Part shown: in pieces, positions 50,817 through 59,340 of the stretch | How the letters are laid out: each line of letters begins with the position of its first letter | How positions within the stretch are numbered: position 1 is the stretch's first letter | NCBI RefSeq assembly: GCF_025567305.1 | Contig: NZ_JAOQJP010000002.1 | Span: forward strand, 62,001 to 126,000 | DNA: 64,000 nt | Source of the DNA: Lentihominibacter butyricus | Lineage (GTDB): Bacteria > Bacillota > Clostridia > Peptostreptococcales > Anaerovoracaceae | Reading direction: 5' to 3' | Position numbers and translations under genes: made by a program | Notes under the pieces: model-generated | Databases searched by the model: none | Told to the model about the DNA's origin: nothing | Seen by the model: only the letters and a program-made list of their open reading frames with translations

Positions 50817-51882
50817 GCTCTGCGAACAGCGTCTTGCTTATTCTCTTTACCGGAGCGGCCGAGACATTTGACAGTACAGTGATCGTCAGGTCATGCTCCG
50901 GACATATCCAGAAGCTTGCTCTGAAGCCGATATCCGTACCTTCGTGTCCCATCAGATGACAGCCTTCCTGTTCTCTCATGAACCAGCCGAGGCCCATCTT
51001 TTCACCGTTGTTAGGAACTACCGCATACTCCTTCCACATCGTCTCATATGTCTCGTTCGAGAAAGCCTTTCTGTCGAGATTGAACCTTCCCCACTTGAGC
51101 ATGTCGCCTACGTTTGTCGTAAGAGTCGAGCTCGGTGCATGCTGTCTGCTGTATGGATAGTACTTCGCCAGTATGAAATTCCTGTTTTCATCTCTCTCGT
51201 ACGGCATAGCCATCCCCAGCTTGTCTATATCCTCAAACTCCAGGCTGCCGCCGGTCCTTTCCACGGTAAGAACAGTCGTATTGTCCATGCCTGCCGGCTT
51301 GAAGCAGTTTTCCTTTATGAACTCGTCGAAGAGCTGACCTGAAACTTCCTCTATGATTATTCCCAGCAGCTCATATGCGATGCTGCTGTACATGAAGCCG
51401 TTCGTTCCCGGCTCCCACAGCATGTTTCGCCTGCACACTTCTTCATGGAAAGCGTAGTTTCTCAGTGCATCAGGGTTTATCACCTTGTCGCCCCACTTCC
51501 ACTCCCAGTCCTCTACAGGAACATCGTGCATGCCGGCAGTGTGGCTCAGCAGCTGATAAACTCTTACATCTTTACTTCTCTCGTCCTGCATCTTGAGAAA
51601 AGGCAGCAGGTCCACCATCCTATCGTTGAGATCGATCTTCTTCTGATCCACGAGCTTCATGATGCCCATCGCCGTGAACATCTTCGAAACCGATGCGCAG
51701 TGGAACACGTCAGTATCTTTGAGCGGATCCTTCGTGAAGAAGTTCCTGTATCCTCTGGCCGCCGTGTAGGAAACATCCCCCACGCTCACTCCGACCTGCA
51801 CGCCCGGCACATCATAGATGTCCATCACCTTATCCATGAAATTTTCACATAAGTTATTGAATTTTGCTTTTTCTACAGCCAT
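50800..51882 (-). CDS. Class C beta-lactamase-like serine hydrolase, copy 1
   Basis: 360 residues from the ATG at 51880-51882, with AGGAGG 12 bases upstream. The in-frame ATG at 51904-51906 would place the ribosome site inside the gene. The nucleophile motif is SVSK (Ser64 to Lys67). The usual YxN tyrosine motif appears as YSS, and the third motif is HEGTDIGF (HxG). There is no signal peptide, so it is probably cytoplasmic. The family includes esterases and D-amino-acid or peptide hydrolases, so resistance is not implied. It is about as long as copy 2 and clearly paralogous to it. Confidence 0.88.
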   Translation of the reverse strand: MAVEKAKFNNLCENFMDKVMDIYDVPGVQVGVSVGDVSYTAARGYRNFFTKDPLKDTDVFHCASVSKMFTAMGIMKLVDQKKIDLNDRMVDLLPFLKMQDERSKDVRVYQLLSHTAGMHDVPVEDWEWKWGDKVINPDALRNYAFHEEVCRRNMLWEPGTNGFMYSSIAYELLGIIIEEVSGQLFDEFIKENCFKPAGMDNTTVLTVERTGGSLEFEDIDKLGMAMPYERDENRNFILAKYYPYSRQHAPSSTLTTNVGDMLKWGRFNLDRKAFSNETYETMWKEYAVVPNNGEKMGLGWFMREQEGCHLMGHEGTDIGFRASFWICPEHDLTITVLSNVSAAPVKRISKTLFAELIHIL

Positions 51883-52041
51883 TATCGTATTTTCCCTCCT
51901 AATCATGCAGGGGATATTTTTCGTGCAAAGCGCCCGCTTTCGGTCTGAAAAAACCGTTCCTGCATGTATAATTTTAACATATTGCCGCTTGCTTGCAAAA
52001 TATTTTATCAGTTTGAAATGCCTTAAGCAGCACGTCGCGAC

Positions 52042-53100
52042 TTACTCGATATCCATACAAAAGCTTTCAGTAAGCGGTTCTATCGGAGCTTCTGTCGTAT
52101 TTGCCAGGATCACCAGGGCCGCATCGCATTCCGGGCACGTCCAGAAACTGGTTCTGAACCCATCATCTCCGCCTTCGTGGCCGACGAACATATGTCCGTT
52201 CTCATGTCTGATGAACCATCCCATACCCATCATCGCGAACTTGTCAGGGATATTGACTCTCTCAGTCCACATTTTTTCATAGCTGTCAGCAGACACTGCC
52301 TTTTTATCCAGATTATATCTTCCCCACTTCAGCAGATCCGAAACATTTGAGGTCAGAGTAGAGCTCGGCGCATGCTGCCTCGTATACGGGAACATCGACT
52401 CCAGCACGATCTTTCCATCTGCATCCTTTACATGAGGCATTGCGATCTTCGCCTTGTCTATATCCTCCAGACCGAGACTTCCGCCTGTCCTCTCGAATGT
52501 CAGGAATGTCGTGTCTTTCATGCCTGCCGGATCAAAAAAGTTTTCCTTTATATATGTTTCGAACGGCTGCCCCGAAACCTCCTGAACAACAAGTCCCAGC
52601 AGATCGTATGCCATGTCGCTGTACATAGGTGTACAGTTTCCGGGCTCGCCAAGCATCGGCCTGTCAGTCACTTCATTCGCAAACGCATAGTTCTTCAGTG
52701 CATCCGCGCCCGTCAGACCCGCTTTCCAGCCAAGCTCACCGGCATCCTGCAGTCCTGAAATATGACTCAGCATGTGATTGATCTCTATTTTTTGACATCG
52801 TTTATCAGCGATTGACAAATACGACAGCACATCCACCAGTTTATCGTCAAGTCTCAGCTTTCCTTCTTCAACAAGCTTCATTACAGCTGTAGAAGTGAAT
52901 GTCTTCGATATCGACGCGCAGTGGAATATCGTGTCCGCATCCATCAGCTCGCCGCTTTCTATATTTCTGTAGCCCCGAGCACCGGTGCAGATCTCATCGC
53001 CTGCCATGATGCCCACTGCCAGTCCTGCCATACCACTAAGATCAGCCGATGCAAGGATCGCCTCACAGATACGGCTGAGTTCCATCGTCCCTTTTTCCAT
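52042..53100 (-). CDS. Class C beta-lactamase-like serine hydrolase, copy 2
   Basis: 352 residues with the nucleophile motif SISK (Ser63 to Lys66), a YSD in place of YxN, and HEGGDDGF. The block LMDADTIFHCASISKTFTS lines up with copy 1 (DTDVFHCASVSKMFTA), and so does RQHAPSSTLT, so the two arose by duplication. It also lacks a signal. The ATG at 53098-53100 has AAGGAGA upstream. The pair is likely co-transcribed. Confidence 0.88.
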   Translation of the reverse strand: MEKGTMELSRICEAILASADLSGMAGLAVGIMAGDEICTGARGYRNIESGELMDADTIFHCASISKTFTSTAVMKLVEEGKLRLDDKLVDVLSYLSIADKRCQKIEINHMLSHISGLQDAGELGWKAGLTGADALKNYAFANEVTDRPMLGEPGNCTPMYSDMAYDLLGLVVQEVSGQPFETYIKENFFDPAGMKDTTFLTFERTGGSLGLEDIDKAKIAMPHVKDADGKIVLESMFPYTRQHAPSSTLTSNVSDLLKWGRYNLDKKAVSADSYEKMWTERVNIPDKFAMMGMGWFIRHENGHMFVGHEGGDDGFRTSFWTCPECDAALVILANTTEAPIEPLTESFCMDIE

Positions 53101-53205
53101 TGAAATACATCTCCTTTTTCAGTATAATCATGTTATATGATACCATAAAAGTTTGTTTTTTCAATGAAGCCGCCAACATGGCGGCAAGTATTTCAGGAGT
53201 AAAAA

Positions 53206-54336
53206 ATGCAATACAGAACATTTAAAAAGCTGGACAGAGAAGTCTCCCTGCTCGGAATGGGAGCGATGAGACTTCCTGAGACAGAAGACGGCCAGATCAA
53301 CGAGCCTGAAGCTATCGACATCATCAGATCAGCGATAGATGCCGGCATAAACTATGTCGACACAGCATTCGGATACCACAACGGCAAGAGCGAAGGGCTC
53401 GTAGGCAAAGCGCTCAGGGATGGTTACCGCGAAAAAGTCCTTCTCGCGGACAAGATGCCTATCTGGCTCGCAAAGGACGAAGAGCACATGAAGGAGATGT
53501 TCCAGACACAGCTCGAACGTCTCGACACCGACTATATCGATATGTATCTGGTGCACAGCGTCAACAAGCCGAACTGGAAGCGCATCAAAAAGCTCAACCT
53601 CATGCCTTTCCTCGAGGAAATGAAAGCTGCCGGCAAAATAAAGCACATCGGTTTTTCATTCCACGATTCATATGAGCTCTTCGAGGAAGTTCTTGATTCA
53701 TATCCGTGGGAATTCTGTCAGATACAGCTCAACTATATGGACAAGGATATCCAGGCAGGCGTAAAAGGCCTGAAGCTGGCCGCTGAAAAAGGTCTGAGCG
53801 TGATAATCATGGAACCGCTCAAAGGCGGCAAGCTCACGACAGGGATCCCGCCTACAGTCCAGGAGCTCTGGGACAACGCGCCGGTGAAGCGAACGCCTGC
53901 AGAATGGGGCTTCAAATGGCTCGCAAGCATGCCGGAAGTCACTCTTATCCTGAGCGGCATGAGCTCCGGAGAACAGCTTCAGCAGAATATCGCTACGGTT
54001 TCAGCCGCAGACCTCAACGTGCTCTCAGACGAAGAAAGAGAACTCATCGACAAGGTCTCAGACGAATACAACAGACTCATCAAGTACTCCTGCACGGGAT
54101 GCGAGTACTGTCTGCCATGTCCTCAGAAGCTCAAGATACCTGATCTTATCGACACTTTAAACGAATGGAACATCTACGGACAGAACCCTGCCACAAAAAT
54201 GGAATACGTTGAATGGATACCTAAGGGCCGCCACGCTTCCGACTGCATATCATGCAAGGCGTGTGAAAAAAAATGTCCGCAGGGTCTCCCGATCGCACAG
54301 ATAATGAAAGAGACTTCCGAGATTTTCGGTGTGTAA
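53206..54336 (+). CDS. Aldo/keto reductase with C-terminal Fe-S cluster motifs
   Basis: 376 residues. Residues 1-270 form the aldo/keto reductase barrel (LGMGAMRLPE, AINYVDTA-like GINYVDTAFGYHNGKSE, VHSVNKPNW). The C-terminal part has CTGCEYCLPCPQ and CISCKACEKKCPQGLPI, the paired cysteine motifs expected for 4Fe-4S binding. Such fused reductases are frequent in anaerobes and probably couple NAD(P)H or ferredoxin to a carbonyl substrate. The ATG follows AGGAG by five bases. A terminator follows at 54410. It is divergent from the beta-lactamase-like gene. Confidence 0.92.
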   Translation: MQYRTFKKLDREVSLLGMGAMRLPETEDGQINEPEAIDIIRSAIDAGINYVDTAFGYHNGKSEGLVGKALRDGYREKVLLADKMPIWLAKDEEHMKEMFQTQLERLDTDYIDMYLVHSVNKPNWKRIKKLNLMPFLEEMKAAGKIKHIGFSFHDSYELFEEVLDSYPWEFCQIQLNYMDKDIQAGVKGLKLAAEKGLSVIIMEPLKGGKLTTGIPPTVQELWDNAPVKRTPAEWGFKWLASMPEVTLILSGMSSGEQLQQNIATVSAADLNVLSDEERELIDKVSDEYNRLIKYSCTGCEYCLPCPQKLKIPDLIDTLNEWNIYGQNPATKMEYVEWIPKGRHASDCISCKACEKKCPQGLPIAQIMKETSEIFGV

Positions 54337-54688
54337 AGCCTGCAGCTGCCTGTAATCCCGCAACATAGGCGCTTACAGCGGTCTCTATCGCTGATCATCG
54401 AACAGTTTCGACCAGCCGGTCAACATGGATATGCCCGGTTGGTCATTTTTGTATACATATGGCAACAGCAGGCACTGGTACCTGATACCGGTTTCCCGAA
54501 CTGGCACTGACAAATCGGAAACCCGGGTTGCCGCAAAAGGATGTCATTGTTAAGATTAAATTTATAAATTGGATTTATAATATGAAACATGTTGCGGAAC
54601 GCACTTCTGTGCAGACCCTGCAGCTATGCAAATCACGCAGTTTTCGTCACATGGCATGCCGTGTGACCGGAGAATGGAGGATATGACA
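54337..54688. other. Intergenic region between reductase and zinc-ribbon genes
   Basis: 352 bases without a gene. It holds a terminator (54410-54451), an AT-rich stretch with TATAAT at 54576-54581 but no clear -35 box, and the ribosome site of the next gene. Confidence 0.6.
54410..54451 (+). terminator. Terminator of the aldo/keto reductase gene
   Basis: GACCAGCCGG and CCGGTTGGTC pair (one G-U) around a 17-base loop, followed by ATTTTTG. Confidence 0.75.
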
Positions 54689-55360
54689 ATGACAGAATCA
54701 AGAACCTATCTGCTGAACAATGTTGATATACAGATCGTAATAGACGAACTCAGCCGTTTTCTGCATACTGAAAAAGGCATGGATGTTCAGACTGCACCGA
54801 CCCCCGACGGGTACCTGCTGCAGGCGGGACAGCCAAAAGACACGCTCCGCACTCTTTCAGGAATGCGTCTTGCCACGACAGTGCAGTTTTCCATTGTAGA
54901 AAATAATCTGAACGTCACGATAGGAGAAGGACAGTGGTCAGACAAGCTCGGAGCCGGCGCGGTCGGTCTCTTCCTGCTGTGGCCGCTTGCCATCACGGCA
55001 GGCATCGGCGCCTACAAGCAGAAAAACCTGCCCGACGAGATATTTCATGTGATAGGCTGCATACTTCAGCCGGCGGCGCAGAACATGGACGCCGGAGCTC
55101 CTTTTTCATCAGGTGCGCAGACACCGCCACAGCCTGATATGCACGCGGCGCCACAAACGCAGGCACCGATGCCGGGAGTCTCACCGATACCGACTCCGGT
55201 CAATGAAATGCTCACATGTCCGCAATGTGCAGCCAAGCTGCCTGCAGGATCGAATTTCTGCAACATATGCGGCACCAAGCTGAACAGCACCTGCCCGGGC
55301 TGCGGAGCACCGCTCATACCCGGCAGCAAATTCTGTTCTAACTGCGGCCAGGCACTGTAG
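54689..55360 (+). CDS. Zinc-ribbon protein with central hydrophobic segment
   Basis: 223 residues. The start ATG at 54689 is eight bases after GGAGG, and an in-frame ATG six bases earlier is possible. The N-terminal 90 residues form a small mixed domain (VDIQIVIDELSRFLHTEKGMDV). Residues about 95-115 are hydrophobic (GAGAVGLFLLWPLAITAGIGAY). A Pro/Gln/Ala-rich linker follows. The C-terminal 50 residues carry two zinc ribbons (CPQCAAKLPAGSNFCNICG and CPGCGAPLIPGSKFCSNCG). Zinc-ribbon proteins with one membrane segment often act as scaffolds, but no role is known here. Confidence 0.8.
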   Translation: MTESRTYLLNNVDIQIVIDELSRFLHTEKGMDVQTAPTPDGYLLQAGQPKDTLRTLSGMRLATTVQFSIVENNLNVTIGEGQWSDKLGAGAVGLFLLWPLAITAGIGAYKQKNLPDEIFHVIGCILQPAAQNMDAGAPFSSGAQTPPQPDMHAAPQTQAPMPGVSPIPTPVNEMLTCPQCAAKLPAGSNFCNICGTKLNSTCPGCGAPLIPGSKFCSNCGQAL

Positions 55361-55382
55361 CCACATCAAATACAAGCCCATA

Positions 55383-55470
55383 AGGCCGGGAAGATCTTCC
55401 CGGCTTTGCACAAAAATCCCGGCATTCCATTCATTATTTAATTAAATGCCGGGATCCCCTTTATACAATA
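55383..55470. terminator. Pair of hairpins between convergent genes
   Basis: GCCGGGAA-GATC-TTCCCGGC at about 55387-55406 and ATCCCGGCAT / ATGCCGGGAT near 55427-55457, with T-rich flanks. Together they can end transcription from both sides. Confidence 0.65.
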
Positions 55471-55592
55471 ATATAACGCAGTTCCGAAACCTGCGCTTTT
55501 TCACATCATGCACACGATCACATGATGCAACAGAAGCGAAATGCAGGTGCGGGCCTGCGCTTTTCATATGCAGACAGTATCCTGCTGCAGGA

Positions 55593-56039
55593 TTACATGG
55601 CTTTTCCGAGCGCACGACATTTTTCCATCAGCGCTTCTGTTCCGTTCTCAGAATCATCAGCAGTGATTATTCCTCTGTCTTCAAGCCCCATGTAATCTAT
55701 TATTCCTTCATATTCTCCGATCGAGCCTTCGTATACCTCCGGGGACATCGAGCTGAGCATCAGTGCTGCCTTAGTTGCCTTTGGCGGATGGTCTATCGCA
55801 TATATACGCTGGATAGTAGCCTGTATCTGAGCAGTCATTGTAAAATAGTAGATAGGCGATGCAAGCACGAGTGCATCACATTCAAGCAGTGCAGGATATA
55901 CCTTTTCCATATCATCCTTCTGCACGCACTTTCCTTCGCCTTTAGTATGGCAGTATTCGCACGCCAGACAGCCGGCGATCTTCATCTTTCCAACATCCAG
56001 GACAGTCACTTCATGTCCGGCTTCGCCTTCCGTGAGCAG
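55593..56039 (-). pseudogene. Flavodoxin-fold NAD(P)H-dependent reductase, 5' end missing
   Basis: The frame reads EAGHEVTVLDVGKMKIAGCLACEYCHTKGEGKC and onward to ECDALVLASPIYYFTMTAQ, VMLSSMSPE-like text and a normal C-terminus, given here only as short pieces. A full member starts about 30 residues earlier with the FMN-binding NGSPR loop. Here an in-frame stop (TGA at 56040-56042) precedes the first visible codons and the upstream DNA has changed to AT-rich sequence with no similarity. It is therefore a truncated gene whose flavin site is lost. A short product from an internal start cannot be excluded. The Cys pair of the second loop is intact. Confidence 0.8.
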
Positions 56040-56042
56040 TCA

Positions 56043-56588
56043 TTTCATGAATGAGCTGTGAATGTAGATTTTTTATGGGATTTTTTATATGATCTCATAC
56101 ATTTGTTTTTCATCGTGGACTTTATACATCAAGTTTGTCACAGCTGTTTCAGCCAAAAGTATATGAAATTCATAGTGTCATGGCTGAAATATGTAAATTG
56201 CATTGCGCCCGAAGCCTCCACACCGTTCTTTCACATCACGGCTCTTATCATACTTTCACATACATTTCCAGTGCATTTCCTGTTTTCAGCCATTTCTAGG
56301 TTTATCTCTTATTGCTCGGCTGAAAAATCCCAGTTACTCATTTGCTGCCAGCTATCAGAACCTCTTCAGAAACATATAATTTACAGTTTTCAGCCATTTA
56401 CACTTGAAAATTTCAGTTTATGGCTGAAACGGCTATGTAAAACTGCCGCTTTCCACTATACCTGTAAAATTACATAAAAAGACATGCTTATTACATTCTG
56501 CGAAATTATGATTGCCATGCTCCGATCGTGACCATATAATCACATTACATACCGGCACAGCACATGAAAGATTTTTAAGGAGGATCTC
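56043..56588. other. AT-rich region with three same-stem hairpins
   Basis: 546 bases with no gene, beginning exactly where the flavodoxin gene is broken. It holds three TTTCAGCCA hairpins (56147-56189, 56283-56326, 56388-56429) and ends in the ribosome site of the PD-(D/E)XK-like gene. Confidence 0.65.
56147..56429. repeat. Three TTTCAGCCA hairpins
   Basis: Hairpin 1: TTTCAGCCA (56147-56155) / TGGCTGAAA (56181-56189), loop 25. Hairpin 2: TTTTCAGCC (56283-56291) / GGCTGAAAA (56318-56326), loop 26. Hairpin 3: TTTCAGCCA (56388-56396) / TGGCTGAAA (56421-56429), loop 24. Stems are perfect and identical in sequence. Loops differ. Confidence 0.7.
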
Positions 56589-57446
56589 ATGATCAGCAGA
56601 GAAGCCATACAAAAGGAACTGATAAAATGCAGAAAAATAAAGACCAGGTTGACACGTCAGCTTAAAGAACTGCCTGACAACACGCTTTTTACGAAGCTAG
56701 AGCACGGAAAGCCCAGATTATACACGTATTCAAACGGGAAGCCTCTGTATCTCTCACAAAATTCCTTTCCCGTTTTTGCAGAAATAGCCACAGGCAAGAT
56801 ACTGCGCTTCCTTTTAGAGCAGCTTTCTGTCAATATATCATCGCTTGAAAATCTGAGCTCAGAATACACGCCTCTGCCCGAAATGTTTCAACTGGAAAAT
56901 ATATCGCCGGCACTTCGTGATCTCCGCTACAGCATCAAGGGAACCGTGGCTGAAAGCAGCTGGAACGATCAGCTTCTGCGATATTTACAAGAAGAATTCC
57001 TGCCGGCTCAACAGGGACGCATTACCGAACGTGACATCTATATCTGGAGGTCCATCAAATATGAGGGCAACCCCTACCGCCCGGAGCAAAAGATTCACCA
57101 AACCCCAGGCGGCATCTATGTCCGTTCAAAATCCGAACTCCTTATCGCGACTCATCTCGAGTACATGGATATCCCGTACCGCTACGAAGCACCTCTGGTT
57201 CTGGAAGGCAATACAGTGTATCCCGATTTCAGCATACTTCGACCTGCCGATCATAAGCTTATATACTGGGAACATATGGGCATGCTGGGCGACTTCGATT
57301 ACGCGCAGAAGGCCAGCATGAAACTCATGCAATATTTTCAATGCAATATCCGTCCCTATGACAATCTCATAACTACATACGATGATAACGGTACGCTCGA
57401 TATGGCTCATATCGAACAGATCACGAATACGATGCTCCTTTATTGA
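56589..57446 (+). CDS. Hypothetical protein with PD-(D/E)XK-like nuclease core
   Basis: 285 residues. The N-terminal 120 residues are helical and basic at the start (KELIKCRKIKTRLTRQLKEL). The C-terminal part contains a spacing typical of PD-(D/E)XK enzymes: Glu183 in VRSKSELL, PD at 212-213 in VYPDFSILRP, and YWEH (226-229) with Glu228 at the position of the second acidic residue. Endonuclease-like activity is inferred from this pattern and not established. The ATG has AAGGAGGA eight bases upstream. It follows a hairpin-rich region and a broken gene, so it may have arrived by transfer. Confidence 0.7.
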   Translation: MISREAIQKELIKCRKIKTRLTRQLKELPDNTLFTKLEHGKPRLYTYSNGKPLYLSQNSFPVFAEIATGKILRFLLEQLSVNISSLENLSSEYTPLPEMFQLENISPALRDLRYSIKGTVAESSWNDQLLRYLQEEFLPAQQGRITERDIYIWRSIKYEGNPYRPEQKIHQTPGGIYVRSKSELLIATHLEYMDIPYRYEAPLVLEGNTVYPDFSILRPADHKLIYWEHMGMLGDFDYAQKASMKLMQYFQCNIRPYDNLITTYDDNGTLDMAHIEQITNTMLLY

Positions 57447-57474
57447 TTCCCGTATTTTTATGCAAAGCGCAGGG

Positions 57475-57565
57475 CAGCACAAAAGCGCGGTTTTCCAGGC
57501 TGCTGAAAACGGATCCGGATCCAGGGGAACCGAGACAGCACAAAAGCATGGTTTCTAGGCTACTG
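57475..57565. repeat. Short direct repeat
   Basis: CAGCACAAAAGCGCGG (57475) and CAGCACAAAAGCATGG (57536) begin two 30-base copies that end CCAGGCTGCTG and CTAGGCTACTG. They lie in the spacer between convergent genes. Confidence 0.6.
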
Positions 57566-57647
57566 TCTGCTTTTTATTTGCAGCAAAAATGACGAACTGT
57601 CGCATTAATGATTTCTGATCGTTAGGGCGATGCCCTTTTCTTTCTAC

Positions 57648-57682
57648 AAAAAAACGGCTGCCTGATGGCAACCGTTTTTATT
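57648..57682. terminator. Bidirectional terminator
   Basis: AAAACGG-C-TGCC and GGCA-A-CCGTTTTT form a stem with a TGAT loop, with A-run and T-run on the two sides, between convergent genes. Confidence 0.75.
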
Positions 57683-57702
57683 CGATCTTAAATTATGTAA
57701 GC

Positions 57703-58989
57703 TTATTTAGTTACTGCATCTAAGAAAGCTTTTTCGTTTAATTCATCTGCGTATTCTGAATCCATTTCTTTGATTCCAGCAGGGAATTCGTACTTAGCAA
57801 GTCTTTCTACGAATGGATCTGGATCGAAGTGTTCTGGACCCCATGCACCAGCATCAGCCCAGATACCCTTAGCGATAAGTTCCATCATGATTACAGGACC
57901 TACTGCAGTCTGAGCAACTACTGAGTTAGTAGTGTACTTCTTGATGCATTCCTGGTTGTCAGCGATCTGATACAGATATACTGATCTGTATTTTCCGTCT
58001 TTCCATCCAGTTACCCAAGTACCTGCGCATCCTTTACCTGTCATTGTCATTGTAGCATCAACAGGGCTAGGGATTACCTTGCAGACGAAGTCTCTAGGAG
58101 TGATTTCGCTGTCGCCAACCTTGATCTTTGTTCTCTTGTCTGAGAGACCATATTCGAACAGAACCATTAACTTCTTTCTGAAGTCTGCAGGTACACCATA
58201 TTTGAATGTACATCTGTTACAATCGATTTCTCTTGGAACGAGGAGTACTTCTTCGTGTTCTACGTTGATTACTTCTACGTCGCCGATTCCGCCAGGGAAG
58301 TTGAAGATTTCAGGCTCTGAGAACTGTTCTGTACAGAACCAGTGTCCTTCAGGATGCTCTTCGTTCTTTTCCCAGATTACTGGTGGCTGTAAGCATTCTT
58401 CGATAGTTGTCCATACTGAGAATCCGAAGTCTGAATCAGTATTTCCATAGTTATCTCCGTCTCTTACGTTTACTTCATCGATCTTGTCGAATAAGTGCTT
58501 AGCAGCATACTTAGCAAATACGTCAGCCATTCCCGGTTCAACACCTGAACCGCAGATAGCGATCTTGCCGGAAGCTTCCCATTCCTTCTGCTTAGCGAAC
58601 TGATAGTCACCTAACTTGATGTTAGGAAGTTCATAAGGCTTTTCAGGATGCTCAGTACCTAATGTCATAGCGCAGTCAAGGTATCCGATCTTTGCAGCCA
58701 GGCAAGTGTCAAAGATAGTTTCGTTCATTCTTGGATCGCAAGCGTTCATTGCGAAATCAATATCATGCTTAGCGATTACAGCCTTGATATTGTCAGCGTC
58801 CATAGCGTTGATCTGCTCAGGAACGAATTTTCCGCCGCCGCAGATTTCTTCAGCTACTTTCTTAGCTCTTTCAACGTTATAGTCAGCTACTACAACTTTT
58901 TCAGCCCAGTCAGCCTCTGCGCCCTGTCTTGCGATAATTTTTGCTGCTGATGTACCAACGCCACCTGCACCAATGATAAGTAATTTCAT
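57703..58989 (-). CDS. Saccharopine dehydrogenase-like reductase
   Basis: 428 residues. The N-terminal Rossmann motif is GAGGVGTSAA (7-16), then VVVADYN (NAD(P)-binding strand 2) and DFAMNACDP. The C-terminal catalytic domain carries GSGVEPGMADVFAKYA and GIGDVEVINVEHEE. The family includes saccharopine reductase and carboxynorspermidine dehydrogenase. Either reaction joins an amino acid to an aldehyde or 2-oxoacid. The codon use is visibly simpler than that of its neighbours, with few rare codons, which suggests strong expression. GGAGG lies seven bases before the ATG. The AraC regulator next door reads the same way. Confidence 0.88.
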   Translation of the reverse strand: MKLLIIGAGGVGTSAAKIIARQGAEADWAEKVVVADYNVERAKKVAEEICGGGKFVPEQINAMDADNIKAVIAKHDIDFAMNACDPRMNETIFDTCLAAKIGYLDCAMTLGTEHPEKPYELPNIKLGDYQFAKQKEWEASGKIAICGSGVEPGMADVFAKYAAKHLFDKIDEVNVRDGDNYGNTDSDFGFSVWTTIEECLQPPVIWEKNEEHPEGHWFCTEQFSEPEIFNFPGGIGDVEVINVEHEEVLLVPREIDCNRCTFKYGVPADFRKKLMVLFEYGLSDKRTKIKVGDSEITPRDFVCKVIPSPVDATMTMTGKGCAGTWVTGWKDGKYRSVYLYQIADNQECIKKYTTNSVVAQTAVGPVIMMELIAKGIWADAGAWGPEHFDPDPFVERLAKYEFPAGIKEMDSEYADELNEKAFLDAVTK

Positions 58990-59340
58990 CTCTTTACCTC
59001 CATAAATAATATTGTTTAAACAATAGTTTTAACTTTATTATGTCTAACTATATAGTAGTCCCTTTATCAGAAAATTTCAATTACACCTTTGTCTTAATCA
59101 CATGATAAGGTTGCGATTTCTCCCGAAGAGCGCAGCAAGCGCGATTCGTCCGGAGAAACCGACAGCGCAGTGAGCTTCGCGAACGGAGGAGTCCTCGGAG
59201 AGGACGTTGCGATTTCTCCCGAAGAGCGCAGAAAGCGCGATTCGTCCGGAGAAACCGACAGCGCAGTGAGCATTGCGAACGGAGGAGTCCTCCAAGAGGA
59301 CGTTGCGATTCGCCCGGAGAAACGAGGCGCAGCCGAAGAG
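58990..59340. other. Region between saccharopine-type gene and AraC gene
   Basis: 351 bases. The part next to the saccharopine gene is AT-rich, with likely promoter sequence (AACTATTGTTTAAACAATATT near 59010). The rest is the 96-bp tandem repeat at 59111-59340. Confidence 0.6.
59111..59340. repeat. 96-bp tandem repeat, 2.4 copies
   Basis: Units at 59111-59206 and 59207-59302 and a partial third to 59340. Each begins TTGCGATTTCTCCCGAAGAG (third: TTGCGATTCGCCCGGAG) and contains TTTCTCC / GGAGAAA and GTCCTC-GGA-GAGGAC palindromes. The array starts right after the AraC stop codon. Confidence 0.8.

Noticed and set aside
50800..53100. Beta-lactam resistance genes
   Set aside because: The proteins have the SxxK motif but altered YxN motifs and no signal peptide, so esterase or peptidase activity is at least as likely.
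56147..56429. Possible CRISPR array
   Set aside because: The constant sequence is an inverted repeat flanking each variable part, spacing between units is irregular, only three units exist and there are no cas genes in the window.
59098..59295. A 65-codon frame on the - strand with an internal 32-residue repeat
   Set aside because: The repeat is a by-product of the 96-bp DNA repeat (a multiple of three). No ribosome site and no family.
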